Notes: generated by a model from the sequence alone, not told the origin. Positions 20,512 through 29,375 are shown, numbered from the stretch's first letter. The stretch is DNA of 64,000 nt from Asparagopsis taxiformis (GCA_030407315.1 JALQPE010001977.1:62001-126000); one strand, 5' to 3'. Made by a program: numbers and translations.

Positions 20512-20519
20512 TTATAATA
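20512..20519 (+). promoter_or_regulatory. TATA-like element upstream of C2H2 gene
   Basis: TTATAATA lies about 85 bases upstream of the ATG at 20600. Similar AT cores sit about 80-85 bases upstream of the UBC2 and BK-channel starts in this window, which makes a core-promoter role plausible, though it is not proven. Confidence 0.35.
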
Positions 20520-20599
20520 GCAACGCCCTCCGACACCGTCACCATTCTTCACTCCCGACACGACGCAACTCAGTGGCGCAATCTTCTTCCCCAACACCA

Positions 20600-21439
20600 A
20601 TGGACATCACCCAGCTCGTCTGCACCGACGATTACGCTCTCCCGACCCAATTGCTCCCCTCTTTGCCCTTCCCTCTCCCCGCCGTCTCCGAGATCAGCGC
20701 ACAACCCACCCTCTCCACTTCGACCTCTCTCGATTCCATTCCCTCCCCCTCCGCCCCTGCATCCGCCTCCATCGCCCTCCCCGCTATTGCTCAAGACGCC
20801 ACCCCCGCCCCGGCGACCTCCCCCACTCCCCCGCCTCCGCTACAGCAGCAGCGCGTCGAGTGCGGCCTCTGCGGCAAGAGCTTCTCCGGTATTTCTAGCC
20901 ACAATCGCCATGTCTCCCGCACACATCACAAGGCAAGACCCTTCTCATGCTCCGATTGCGGCCTCCAGTTTGGCCAAAAGGGCTCCCTCGATCGCCACAC
21001 CGCCGCTGTCCACCTCAAGGAGCGCCCCTACACTTGCGATCATTGTGGAAAAGGCTTTGGTCGCAAGGATAACATGAAGATTCACATGACTACTGTTCAT
21101 CTCAAGAAAAAGCCCTTCAAATGCGATATGTGCCCCAAGAGCTTTGGTGGAAAGCGTCCCCTCAAAATCCACAGACAAACCGTTCACTTTAAACAACGAC
21201 CGCTCCAATGTTCATTCTGCGATAAACGCTTCGGTCAAAGATCCAATCTAAATGTTCATATGAAAGTGCACAAACGAGCCGCAACCCCCGCCATGAGCAT
21301 GGTCTCTCCACCAACAAGCCCCATACCCTCCATAGAAGATATCCACCCTCTGCACATCGAATCGCCAACACCACTGCAATCCGATACCACCTTTCCGCCA
21401 GTGCAAGAATCTCGCCTATTCGTCAGCAGCCCAATTTAG
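20600..21439 (+). CDS. C2H2 zinc-finger protein, five fingers
   Basis: The 279-residue product has an N-terminal region of about 85 residues rich in Pro, Ser, Thr and Ala. Five tandem TFIIIA-type fingers follow, starting CGLCGKSF, CSDCGLQF, CDHCGKGF, CDMCPKSF and CSFCDKRF, each with HxxxxH or HxxxH ends. The linkers are KARPF, KERPY, KKKPF and KQRPL, close to the TGEKP linker of DNA-binding arrays. The C-terminus (from about 230) is a Pro/Ser tail. It is a likely nuclear DNA-binding regulator with unknown targets. The ATG at 20600 was chosen because the upstream frame is reached only from a GTG. It resembles the second C2H2 gene at about 40 kb in layout, and both have long gene-free upstream regions. 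Confidence 0.9.
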   Translation: MDITQLVCTDDYALPTQLLPSLPFPLPAVSEISAQPTLSTSTSLDSIPSPSAPASASIALPAIAQDATPAPATSPTPPPPLQQQRVECGLCGKSFSGISSHNRHVSRTHHKARPFSCSDCGLQFGQKGSLDRHTAAVHLKERPYTCDHCGKGFGRKDNMKIHMTTVHLKKKPFKCDMCPKSFGGKRPLKIHRQTVHFKQRPLQCSFCDKRFGQRSNLNVHMKVHKRAATPAMSMVSPPTSPIPSIEDIHPLHIESPTPLQSDTTFPPVQESRLFVSSPI

Positions 21440-21999
21440 TCCACTGTACGTATCTAGTCTAGCATGTGACGCACGACATCGCATGCCGTCACGTCCACCA
21501 CCAAGTCCGCACACCGTTTCGTCTCGCCGCGTGCCTTTTTCCGAGCCGCTATTGAGACCATTTGCGCACCCTCTAGCCTAACTAAGCCCAATACATAAGC
21601 ATGTGCTGCGTTGCAACTATCCTATGGCCGAGCTTTTCTTCGTTTTCGTTCCTCGGCTCTTCACGCCAGCTAGCATGCACCGGCTTGGTCGGGCCTGACC
21701 CGAACGGGTGACACCGATGTGAGCGATCCAACGCTGTAGCCGATTAGTTTCCAACTAAAGACCGACAGCGCCATTCCGCCAGAGAGGGCGGAACAAGTTA
21801 CAGTGGTGCCGTACAAGCGCATGCCGCCTTGCGATCCAGTACAGTGTAAATATAGTAAAAATAATGTTAACATACTTTTGCGCTTTAATATTCACGACCA
21901 ATGAGGCGAGCTCTCAGTTGACCACACTGACGTTCGGCAACTCATATGTCTAGTGGACCTACAGTGTACAAAGCAGTTGCAAAACTTTTCTATCTCCTA
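21440..21999. other. Convergent 3' intergenic region, C2H2 gene / glycosyltransferase
   Basis: This 560-base stretch lies between convergent genes. It has a small inverted repeat (gccgag..ctcggc, about 21628-21660) that could form a weak hairpin, and no open frame with coding character. Confidence 0.4.
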
Positions 22000-24306
22000 C
22001 TATTCTGGTCGCTCCGCGTCTACCGCAAAGTCCTGTCCAGCCAACTTGGCTGCTTTCCCTCCGATTCGCGATGCAGCCTCTGTGAATGAACTCCAGTTCG
22101 ACCCAATTAGTTCACGCGACTGTGCTAGGCACAGAATGTCTACGAGTGCAAATTTCACGCAGTACCCATCCCGAGTATCACAGTCTCTATCTGTAGAGTG
22201 AACCTTCTCATGAAACTCCGCTCTAAGCTTATCGATCACCCCGACCGTATCCGTTGCAATATAAAATTCTAACGACTCGTCCTCCTTCAATCGCCGCTGC
22301 ATTTCCGCCATAAACGTCTTGTATGAGCTCTTCTTTCGCCAATACTCCATCGTTTTCGATGCTTCATCCCCATATTCCGCATCGAAGTTTACGTTCTTGA
22401 TGTCTCGGTCCAGAGTGCGATCTCGGATGTGAATTCCGACCATGTTTGAAAGTCCCTTATGCCCCTTCACCATGGTCTTCACCTCTTCAACTGGTTCCAA
22501 CGATCGCAACATGGCATTGTCCTTCTCCCAGCTAGTCAGCTCATCAGAAGCTTCAATAATGTAGGCGCTCTTGAAGTACAAATGCTTTTCAGGAATATCT
22601 TTGATAATCTGGCCTTTCACTGCACCATCCCCCTCCATTTCCATGTAATTGAAAAACTCAAAGCTGAGCCAAGCCTTATCCCACTTATCATAATCTTTAA
22701 ACGGCCACTTTGGCTTGAAGTTTGTTATCACCACCATATCATCGCGGAACAAATCGGAAAAGTTGGCAGCGATGTGTGCGTCAGTTTCCCATATCAGCAC
22801 AAGCTCCCGATCCGTTTCGTTTGCAAACGACATTGCCGATCCAAGCGCCCGCAGCCTATTTCCGAGACCGTGCATGACGTGTGCAAATAGAATTCGAGCT
22901 GGTTGTGACGGCTCGCGATGATTCATTCGGAGGTTGAGTCGCGTGAGCAAATTGCGCTTGGATCGAACATCCATGGTCTCCATGATATCCCACGGCACTT
23001 GATAGTCGTTTGCAAGACGCTGTCCGAGCGCCATGTTCCAAGCGGCGGTGACATTTGCCGGATCGACGAGGTCCTTGAGAGCTGCTGGCTTTTTCACAGC
23101 ACTGACAACTGAGTAGGCGTTGGTGGCATCGGCATTTTTCACAGACCATTCCTTATCGTCCAGCGATGTTTGGCTCCATTTCGGAAGATGTTTGAGCAAC
23201 AACGAGTTGAGATCAATTTCAACCTGGACAAACTTGACGTCCTTCTGTGCTCTATCGCCATCACCGTGCGGGACATGGCTGACATGATCGTAACTGATAT
23301 TCATCTTGTTCAAACCAGCATCCTGCAGCCTCGTGTAAAGATCCTCATCGTCCCAACCGTATGTCTGAATCCTCTCATCGTATCCGCCAATACCGAGAAA
23401 GTCGCTACGTTTAATATACACGGCACCGTTCAAATGCACTTCATTTTCATTACGCGCGTGCTGATAGTTGCCGGCGTAGAACCTTCGAAGGGGCTGATCG
23501 GAATCTGCCGGGACATCGAGTTGATGGACAGAGAGAAAGTCCTTATCGAGCTCATAATCACAATCTGTACGAACGACATGACTGTACGAACTCGCCGCCA
23601 TGGCGAGATTGTATGCACGCGACAGAATCCACTGCTGCTCGCCCTCCACACGAATAAGACGAACGCGGGGGTCTGCATCAGCGACTTGGGTGACGACGTC
23701 TCGCAGCGGGGGGGAACTGGACCAATCCACGACGATAATTTCATCCACGGAATCGACCAGTCGCCAGGCGGCGAGGCCCTTTCGCAGGGCGCCATGTCTG
23801 TTCATACAACAGGCGACGATACTGGTACCATTTCTGACGGCGGAAGACGGGGTGACAACAGATGGTTGCTGAGGGGCGTCGACGGTCTGGCGCGCGTCGA
23901 CGGGGAGCTTGGACAGGGCGAGGCGGTCGACGGAGAGCGGGGGCTCGGCCGGGGGCGCGGACTGGTGGGAGAAGGACGGGGAACGCAATCGGTCGGTGTA
24001 CACTTCGGTACCGGGCATTTCGACAAACATGAGGAGCAGCGCGGGGAGAATGAGGATGTGGAGATAGGACGCGCGTCGCATGAGATGTCTGAGGGAGCGC
24101 TGGGCGCGCAGGGTCGCCGACGAGGTCGGGAAGCCGGTGAAGAGACGACAGAGCGCATCGAAGGGATCGGTTAGACAGGCGCGGAGAGAGAAGCGAGTAG
24201 TGACAAATTTGCGCGAGGTGCGGAAACGATTGGGTTTGGCGAGTCGTCGAACATCGGGCTGCTCCGGGGTGTAGAACTTGCAGACGGGGTCTATGCCGCC
24301 GGCCAT
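22000..24306 (-). CDS. Two-domain glycosyltransferase: GT-A (GT7C-like) fused to fucosyltransferase-like GT-B
   Basis: The 768-residue product is a type II membrane protein with a hydrophobic anchor at about residues 80-97, so it should be Golgi-resident. The first catalytic domain (about 155-375) is GT-A type. It has TSIVACCMNRHGALRKG, a DxD-like TDCD at 247-250, and the galactosyltransferase C-terminal motif NGAVYIKRSDFLGIGGYDER followed by YGWDDEDLY. The second domain (about 470-750) carries HGLGNRLRALGSAM and VGIHIRDR, then FYIATDT and a C-terminal LIGSNWSSF. This is the pattern of NodZ/FUT8/POFUT-like GT-B enzymes. Two activities on one chain suggest co-polymerisation or branching of a wall polysaccharide; donors and acceptors are not readable. 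The ATG at 24306 was chosen because the frame farther upstream starts only at a GTG; the ATG at 24081, directly before the anchor, is an alternative. Confidence 0.82.
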   Translation of the reverse strand: MAGGIDPVCKFYTPEQPDVRRLAKPNRFRTSRKFVTTRFSLRACLTDPFDALCRLFTGFPTSSATLRAQRSLRHLMRRASYLHILILPALLLMFVEMPGTEVYTDRLRSPSFSHQSAPPAEPPLSVDRLALSKLPVDARQTVDAPQQPSVVTPSSAVRNGTSIVACCMNRHGALRKGLAAWRLVDSVDEIIVVDWSSSPPLRDVVTQVADADPRVRLIRVEGEQQWILSRAYNLAMAASSYSHVVRTDCDYELDKDFLSVHQLDVPADSDQPLRRFYAGNYQHARNENEVHLNGAVYIKRSDFLGIGGYDERIQTYGWDDEDLYTRLQDAGLNKMNISYDHVSHVPHGDGDRAQKDVKFVQVEIDLNSLLLKHLPKWSQTSLDDKEWSVKNADATNAYSVVSAVKKPAALKDLVDPANVTAAWNMALGQRLANDYQVPWDIMETMDVRSKRNLLTRLNLRMNHREPSQPARILFAHVMHGLGNRLRALGSAMSFANETDRELVLIWETDAHIAANFSDLFRDDMVVITNFKPKWPFKDYDKWDKAWLSFEFFNYMEMEGDGAVKGQIIKDIPEKHLYFKSAYIIEASDELTSWEKDNAMLRSLEPVEEVKTMVKGHKGLSNMVGIHIRDRTLDRDIKNVNFDAEYGDEASKTMEYWRKKSSYKTFMAEMQRRLKEDESLEFYIATDTVGVIDKLRAEFHEKVHSTDRDCDTRDGYCVKFALVDILCLAQSRELIGSNWSSFTEAASRIGGKAAKLAGQDFAVDAERPE

Positions 24307-24576
24307 TTGGTTGCGCTCGAGCGGCTGCGACTGGATGGGTGCGTGGTGGCTGGACGAGTTTGCGCGGAGAGGAGTGAAGCGGAGGATGGGTGGATTTACG
24401 AGCGCTGCGAAGCGTTGGCAGCGCGTTGAAATGGAATAGGGAGGGATACTTGGCGGAAGCGGATTGGATCGGACCGATGGGTTCACGTCATTTGCATATG
24501 TATGTCAACAGCGGTATACAGTCTGGAAGCATAACGGTACAGAGAAGATAATATGACCGGTTTAAACGCGTGCGTT

Positions 24577-26049
24577 TTATAGCTCCAAAATCTGCATCGT
24601 ACGTTGCGCAACGACCGCATCCATCCGCTCCATTCCAACCGACACTAAACCCGTCGCCGACGTTCCCTTGGCGTCTTCACAATTCGCCTCCGTCTCTCGT
24701 CTCCATCCGCATTTTCGAACCAATCTCGCCACGATCAAGTAGGCCGCCGCAATCAAGCTGCCCAACATCGTAACCGCCACCGCCAAACGGCCCTGAAACA
24801 GCCTCCCAATCGCGTCTGCATACTTTTCATCGCCATGACACGTACCGTCCAACGTCGCCATACGATAGCCCGCCACGACGACGCCGCGCTGTAAAATGCC
24901 TTTGGCGAAGCGCGTCTCCCGCATACTACCTCCCTTTTCAAACTGTGCAAACGCGCCCTCGTCCCATAGCAGCGCGACAACGCCCGCCATCAACGGCGTC
25001 GATTCCGATGTCCCGCTCACACATCCGTACATCGCGTCATCCACCCCTAGTGCCACAACCACCCGTTCGCCGGGCCCGACCGTTTCAACGCACCGTCCGA
25101 AATTGCTAAACTCGCTCAATTCATCCTCACGACCTATCGACCCAACCGTCACCGCCGCCTCCGCACGTCCCGGCGTGAATAGACAAGCGTCGTCCCCGGC
25201 GTTGCCCGCCGCCGCGAACGACACCACCCCCCGCATGGCCGCCCGTTCCACTCCGGCGTCCACGCCAGAGTACCGTTTGCCGTCCCGGCTCGTGAGCGAT
25301 AGAATGGCAAAGCGTGGCCCCGTGCTCTCTATGGATGCGACATAGTCCAGAGCAGCCAGCACATCTACAAAACTGCCCCCGCCTTGCGAGTTGAGTGCTT
25401 TCAAACAGGTCACATTGGCGCCGCGCGCTATCCCGCTTCTGGCGCCGGCTAGTAGTGACGCTACTTCGGTTCCGTGCCCGTTGTCGTCCCGCCCGGATAG
25501 GTACTGAGAGTTGGGCGCTGCAATACTTGTGATTCGTGCAGAACGAAAGGCTTCGTGTGTGGTGCGGCAACCCGTGTCGATGACATACATGTTCACGTTG
25601 GATGCAAGGTGTGTTGAGCAATTGTAGGGGTTGAATTGATAGTTGTCGAGTGGCAGACTCGGTTGGTCCAGACGGTCCAAAGCCCAGCTGCCGTACTGGC
25701 GCGCTGTTTCAACCGCACTGTCCGATTCGATGGACAAAATGGTGTGCGGTCTTCGCGCCATGACATTGAATGCACCATCGCCGGTTGCACTTGTGCGATT
25801 AACTGGCGCACAAGCAGTGAGCATGCGTAATTGGTGAAGTGATTTTACGTGCGTGAAGCCAGCTTGTGTAATCCATTCAACAGCTGATTGAAAGTCGGAT
25901 GGAGAAGCGTTGTCTTCTATGGTTATTAGTGTTCGATCAATGTTGGCGCATGGCGCCGAGCTAGCTGCTATCAATGGAAGGATGTACAGGGTGATTGCGA
26001 TATACCAAATTCCTCTCCATGTGCGCCTATGGTGCCCACTGGCGTTCAT
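24577..26049 (-). CDS. Subtilisin-like serine protease (S8), membrane-anchored
   Basis: The 490-residue product starts with a signal sequence (about 14-31). A short propeptide-like region (about 38-115) follows, then a proteinase K-type S8 domain. The catalytic triad is complete: Asp158 in MYVIDTGC, His192 in DNGHGTEVASLL and Ser348 in SGTSESTPLMAG. The oxyanion Asn283 sits in AAAGNAGDDAC. Several Cys residues and NxT/NxS sites fit an extracellular or luminal enzyme. A second hydrophobic segment at about 421-441 followed by basic residues makes it a type I membrane protein with a short cytosolic tail, unlike most secreted proteinase K relatives. Possible roles are wall-protein or precursor processing. 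Confidence 0.9.
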   Translation of the reverse strand: MNASGHHRRTWRGIWYIAITLYILPLIAASSAPCANIDRTLITIEDNASPSDFQSAVEWITQAGFTHVKSLHQLRMLTACAPVNRTSATGDGAFNVMARRPHTILSIESDSAVETARQYGSWALDRLDQPSLPLDNYQFNPYNCSTHLASNVNMYVIDTGCRTTHEAFRSARITSIAAPNSQYLSGRDDNGHGTEVASLLAGARSGIARGANVTCLKALNSQGGGSFVDVLAALDYVASIESTGPRFAILSLTSRDGKRYSGVDAGVERAAMRGVVSFAAAGNAGDDACLFTPGRAEAAVTVGSIGREDELSEFSNFGRCVETVGPGERVVVALGVDDAMYGCVSGTSESTPLMAGVVALLWDEGAFAQFEKGGSMRETRFAKGILQRGVVVAGYRMATLDGTCHGDEKYADAIGRLFQGRLAVAVTMLGSLIAAAYLIVARLVRKCGWRRETEANCEDAKGTSATGLVSVGMERMDAVVAQRTMQILEL

Positions 26050-26436
26050 TCTCTTTGGGATTGGACGCAGGTTTCAACAAAGATGAAAGTACTGCAGATG
26101 GAACGCTTTCCATTCTCTGGCGCCAAACTTGTCCGGCCTCCACAAGCGCGTTGGTAGCGGTGCACCTCGCTTGTAGACTGTCCAAGTTCTTTTTCGGTTG
26201 CCATCGCATCAATTCGCCAATGCGAGAGTTGCTGACGGTTTGTTATGCTTTGCAATGCAAATTGACGGGCGAATCACGTGAACATGCAGTTTCTCCATTG
26301 CTACATTTGAAAATCGCAGAGGTGGAATGGTTTTGCTGACAATCTTGACGTTGCTGTAACTAAAATAATTGAAGGTGTCCGAGAGACCCTTTACAACAAA
26401 CAAGGCGCGATAAGCCAGGATAGGCCGTCGATACAG
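26050..26436. other. Intergenic region upstream of the subtilase gene
   Basis: This 387-base stretch contains the presumed subtilase promoter and the 3' end region of the phosphatase-like gene; both genes are on the minus strand. No RNA gene or repeat is seen. Confidence 0.35.
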
Positions 26437-27675
26437 TTAATCTTCTGTCACCTGCTTGAAGTCATGACCTGTGACGCCAAGCAAGTAGAGCACGGATGCG
26501 AGCGACTTTGATGATATTCTGCCGCTATGGAAATTGGCGTCCTCTGCATCGGGTTGGTCAAACGCGATTGACATACCGACCACCTTGAGCATTTTAGAGG
26601 AGACTGGACCGTCGCCCACGGCAATTACTTGCTCCAAGTCGATGCGCTCCTTCATGGTAAGCATCTGAACCAATTCTGCCTTTCGATCGGTATCAATGAT
26701 AGGTTCATTAACTATGCCTGTAAAGCAATCGTTGGAATCGACCTCGAAGAAATTGCCAAACGAATAATCTAGTCCTAAAGCCTCCTTTGCTGTTTCGGCC
26801 ACCAATTTCGACCCGGACGAAACCACAGCAAGTCGACATCCGAGCCGCTTGAGTCCCTTACACAACTCTGCAGCACCATTTGTATATTTCAATTGCTGCG
26901 CCACCTTTTTGTTCAATTGCTTGGATTGCACACCCTTCAACACTTGCACACGCTTCTTCAGCCACTCTGGGCGCGACAGCTCCCCCTTTGCCCAAGCCTG
27001 TTCCACCTCGGGGGGCACGGAGCGTCCCGCAGCCTGCAAAAGCACATCCACCGCATCGCATTGGACGAGGGTCCAACTGAGGTCGAACACGACCATACGC
27101 TTTGCCTTTCTCGACACATCGCCCCTCTGCAATGCCATATCACAATCGCGCTGTTTGCGTCCGACCTCGAACAACTCGTGCTGCAAAATCGAGAGCTCGT
27201 CGTCGCGTCCGGCGATCTGGATGACGAATTCCAGACACATGTACGCGTCGCCGTGCTCTGTGAGGCGGTTGATACCGACGACGGTCACGTCGTTGCGCAG
27301 CAGAACGCCGGTGACCTTTGCGAGAAAGGTCGCGCTGATGCGGCCGGGGGAGAACACGGTGAGCACGTACTCGTCGCCGACGGCGGCCAGCGAGGATAGC
27401 GAGGAGGTCGAGGAGTGTTTTTTGGAGACGAAATTGAAATGTACCTGGATATCGGAGGCCTGTGCGCGGAAGAGAATGTCCTTCACGGCGGTTTGGGCGC
27501 CCGGTGACGAGATGAGTGCGGTCGCTATGAAGCGATTGCGCACGACGAGTTGGCCGAAATCGACGAGTCGTGGGGAATCTTCCGTGCCGAGAACGCGCAT
27601 CACGTTGGCGAGCGCGCCCGGGGATTGCTTGCCGGACAGTGTGACGATGACGCTCTCGCCGCAGAGATCGGCCAT
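26437..27675 (-). CDS. ACT-domain phosphoserine phosphatase (SerB)-like protein lacking catalytic residues
   Basis: The 412-residue protein aligns along its whole length with SerB enzymes that carry two N-terminal ACT domains (about 7-85 and 100-170) and a C-terminal HAD domain (190-405). SerB normally makes serine from O-phosphoserine. Here HAD motif I reads VVFDLSWTLV: the nucleophile Asp198 is present, but the second Asp (acid/base) is Ser200. Motif III reads GDGPVSSKML, so the usual GDGxND keeps Asp355 but has Ser359 in place of the second Asp. Motif II (VVSSGS) and Lys332 are retained. Phosphatase activity is therefore doubtful, while the ACT serine-binding domains look intact. The frame has no stops, so this is not a simple pseudogene. 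It may be a regulatory pseudoenzyme (inference). Confidence 0.88.
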   Translation of the reverse strand: MADLCGESVIVTLSGKQSPGALANVMRVLGTEDSPRLVDFGQLVVRNRFIATALISSPGAQTAVKDILFRAQASDIQVHFNFVSKKHSSTSSLSSLAAVGDEYVLTVFSPGRISATFLAKVTGVLLRNDVTVVGINRLTEHGDAYMCLEFVIQIAGRDDELSILQHELFEVGRKQRDCDMALQRGDVSRKAKRMVVFDLSWTLVQCDAVDVLLQAAGRSVPPEVEQAWAKGELSRPEWLKKRVQVLKGVQSKQLNKKVAQQLKYTNGAAELCKGLKRLGCRLAVVSSGSKLVAETAKEALGLDYSFGNFFEVDSNDCFTGIVNEPIIDTDRKAELVQMLTMKERIDLEQVIAVGDGPVSSKMLKVVGMSIAFDQPDAEDANFHSGRISSKSLASVLYLLGVTGHDFKQVTED

Positions 27676-28169
27676 GATGGTGCGGGGCCGGTGCGGCTGC
27701 GACGGGTGGCTGGCGGGTTGGGAATGAATGGACGCGAACGGCGCGATCTGGATTGGGGTATTGTTGGTGACGAATGGAAGGATATCGATAAGTTTGATAC
27801 GATGGCTGTGTTGTTGTTGAGGTGTATGTAGAATATTTTTTAAATTTAAGAGCAGGTATCATCAATGGTAGATTCTGTCAAGATTCGATTGCAGCTAATC
27901 TGGACGCGTATTAAATCGTCTTTAGCAACGCGCGTTGAAAATGTCAAAAAGCGTCGACGCATTGTGACATCGCACGGGCAGCGATCCGAGCTCTCGACAG
28001 CGTGAAGGGCAACGCATCGCGTAGCAATGTAAGCACAACTACCGGATACCAAACTGCATCCAAACAGCGGCGTCGCTCCATAACAACAGTAGCACCATCA
28101 CATCGTTGCACCACCGCGCGCCAATCATTCCGCCGGTATCACCCCGCCACGTGTCAAGCCTAAATCGGA
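27676..28169. other. Intergenic region between SerB-like and secreted-protein genes
   Basis: This 494-base stretch includes an AT-rich segment (about 27824-27850) roughly 150 bases upstream of the SerB-like ATG, which could be its core promoter. No gene is seen. Confidence 0.35.
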
Positions 28170-28901
28170 TCAAATACGACTCTGTGTCTGTTCGAGACGC
28201 ACGCACGACTTCCAAAAGGTCTCCATGCGGCACTTTGTCACGTGATTCAAGTTGTTGAGAAACCTGCGTAGCCGCCAATCGACGGCCGTCTCCGCGGCGT
28301 TGATCCAGTCGTTGGCGGCGGGCGACGCGATCCACTCCTGCAGCAGCGGGCAGGCGCGCGGACGCGGCTTGGGCGCGTAGCCGGGGTGGCGGAAGTGGCG
28401 CACCTGCGGCCAGATGTTGCAGATATCGTAGAAAGCGTGCGCGGGGCAATTACCACGCGTGGGCGTGTAGAGCGCGTCGGCGGCGAGCAGACGCTCGTAG
28501 TCGTCTTCACGCGCGCCCTGCGGTATGCAATCGCAGCAGTTTTCGCATAGCGCGTAGACAAAGTAGTCGAGCGCTTCGCGGTCGTGATCGCTGAATCGTA
28601 AAAGTTGTTGCTTGCGTAATGGATCGCAGGAATTGTGGTTGACGTATTCGCGGAGCTCGGCTTGGCATGCGTCGTTGATGTCGTAGATGGATTGGCAGTT
28701 GGCGAAATCGCCGTTCGGTAATGGCGGCTTGATTTGACAGGCGCTGCAGAGACGCGGGGGGATCACCACGAAGCCACACGTCACGTTGGTGCCCAGTTGC
28801 GACCGCATGCTGTGGCATGGGAACGCGCTTGTGGCGCGCGTGGGCTGCGCGGAGAGCGAGAGAAGGGCGGCGAGGATGGCGACGGCGATGGTGGGCGTCA
28901 T
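28170..28901 (-). CDS. Secreted cysteine-rich protein, unrecognised family
   Basis: The 243-residue product begins with a clear signal peptide (MTPTIAVAILAALLSLSAQPTRA). The mature part has about 16 cysteines, including CSACQ, CENCCDC and a C-terminal CRMETFWKSC, so it is probably disulfide-bonded and secreted to the wall or a luminal compartment. One NVT sequon is present. It has no transmembrane segment after the signal. I do not recognise the family; a red-algal lineage protein is likely. A TATA-like element (reverse of tttatatgg, about 28951-28959) sits about 50 bases upstream of the ATG. Confidence 0.75.
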   Translation of the reverse strand: MTPTIAVAILAALLSLSAQPTRATSAFPCHSMRSQLGTNVTCGFVVIPPRLCSACQIKPPLPNGDFANCQSIYDINDACQAELREYVNHNSCDPLRKQQLLRFSDHDREALDYFVYALCENCCDCIPQGAREDDYERLLAADALYTPTRGNCPAHAFYDICNIWPQVRHFRHPGYAPKPRPRACPLLQEWIASPAANDWINAAETAVDWRLRRFLNNLNHVTKCRMETFWKSCVRLEQTQSRI

Positions 28902-29304
28902 GGTGGATTGATGGGCGCGTTGTGGGTGGGGGCCGGGCGATGGGTTGCGGGTTTATATGGGTTTGGCATCGATGAGGTTGATGGTGCGGACGTGGACTGG
29001 CCGCTGGGGTTACGCACGAAGCGCGGAGGATGAGAGTGGGTGGCGGGCGGCTGCGGTGCGAGTGGTAAGGGATTAGATTGTTGGGGCCCAATGAAGGATT
29101 TGAAACGGATTGAATTGGTTTGATTGGATGTGTTGTATGGCGGAGTGCATATATAGTGAACGTTACGATGTACCTTGCGATTGTTTCCGTTTCGCTTGTT
29201 GCTTTTCTGGTACATCCTTCACATGCCGCGTGGACGTCTGACGCAAAGCGCTTCCGTAGATTCAAACGTGATCGTTGATGGAAGCTCCAAAAAGAGAGAT
29301 GTAG
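28902..29304. other. Intergenic region between secreted-protein gene and tRNA-Gly
   Basis: It holds the presumed promoter of the secreted-protein gene, with AT cores near 28951 and 29149. At the tRNA end it has the A-run 29289-29293, which reads as a T-run on the minus strand and would terminate RNA polymerase III. No coding sequence is seen. Confidence 0.4.
29289..29293 (-). terminator. RNA polymerase III T-run after tRNA-Gly
   Basis: Five consecutive T on the minus strand start 12 bases after the tRNA 3' end, the usual termination signal of tRNA genes. Confidence 0.6.
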
Positions 29305-29375
29305 TACGCCGGCCGGGAATTGAACCCGGGTCTCGCCCGTGGCAGGGGCGTATGCTACCACTATACCACCGGCGT
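29305..29375 (-). tRNA. trnG-GCC: tRNA-Gly (anticodon GCC)
   Basis: The 71-base intronless gene folds into a full cloverleaf. It has a perfect 7-base acceptor stem (ACGCCGG with CCGGCGT), a D arm with TATAGTGGTAG, a 5-base anticodon stem CGCCC/GGGCG and loop CTGCCAC. The T arm is CGGG-TTCAATT-CCCG, and the discriminator is A. The anticodon GCC lies at 29341-29343. It closely matches plant nuclear tRNA-Gly(GCC). CCA is not encoded. The A1-T72 pair in place of G-C is slightly unusual for this tRNA. Confidence 0.95.

Larger units (their letters stand above)
16777..20599. other. 3.8 kb gene-free, short-repeat-rich region
   Basis: This is the longest gene-free stretch in the window, lying between divergent USP and zinc-finger genes. 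It contains several runs of short G+C-rich tandem units, for example GTGCC and TGCAG pentamers near 18024-18070, gatgt units near 17419-17436 and ggtgt/ggtgc units near 19771-19805. It also has a GGCGGCGCAG direct repeat near 19880-19912 and a run of nine G at 19657-19665. A minus-strand open frame at 19054-20337 has a composition dominated by the repeats (His, Arg, Pro, Thr) and no recognisable domain, so I treat it as chance. The region probably includes extended regulatory DNA for the C2H2 gene. Confidence 0.5.

Noticed and set aside
20433..21077. Second plus-strand frame overlapping the C2H2 gene
   Set aside because: It is a Pro/Ser-rich shadow of the real zinc-finger frame.
21679..21697. 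Short inverted repeat near TCGGG..CCCGA
   Set aside because: Only five paired bases, as expected by chance in G+C-rich DNA.
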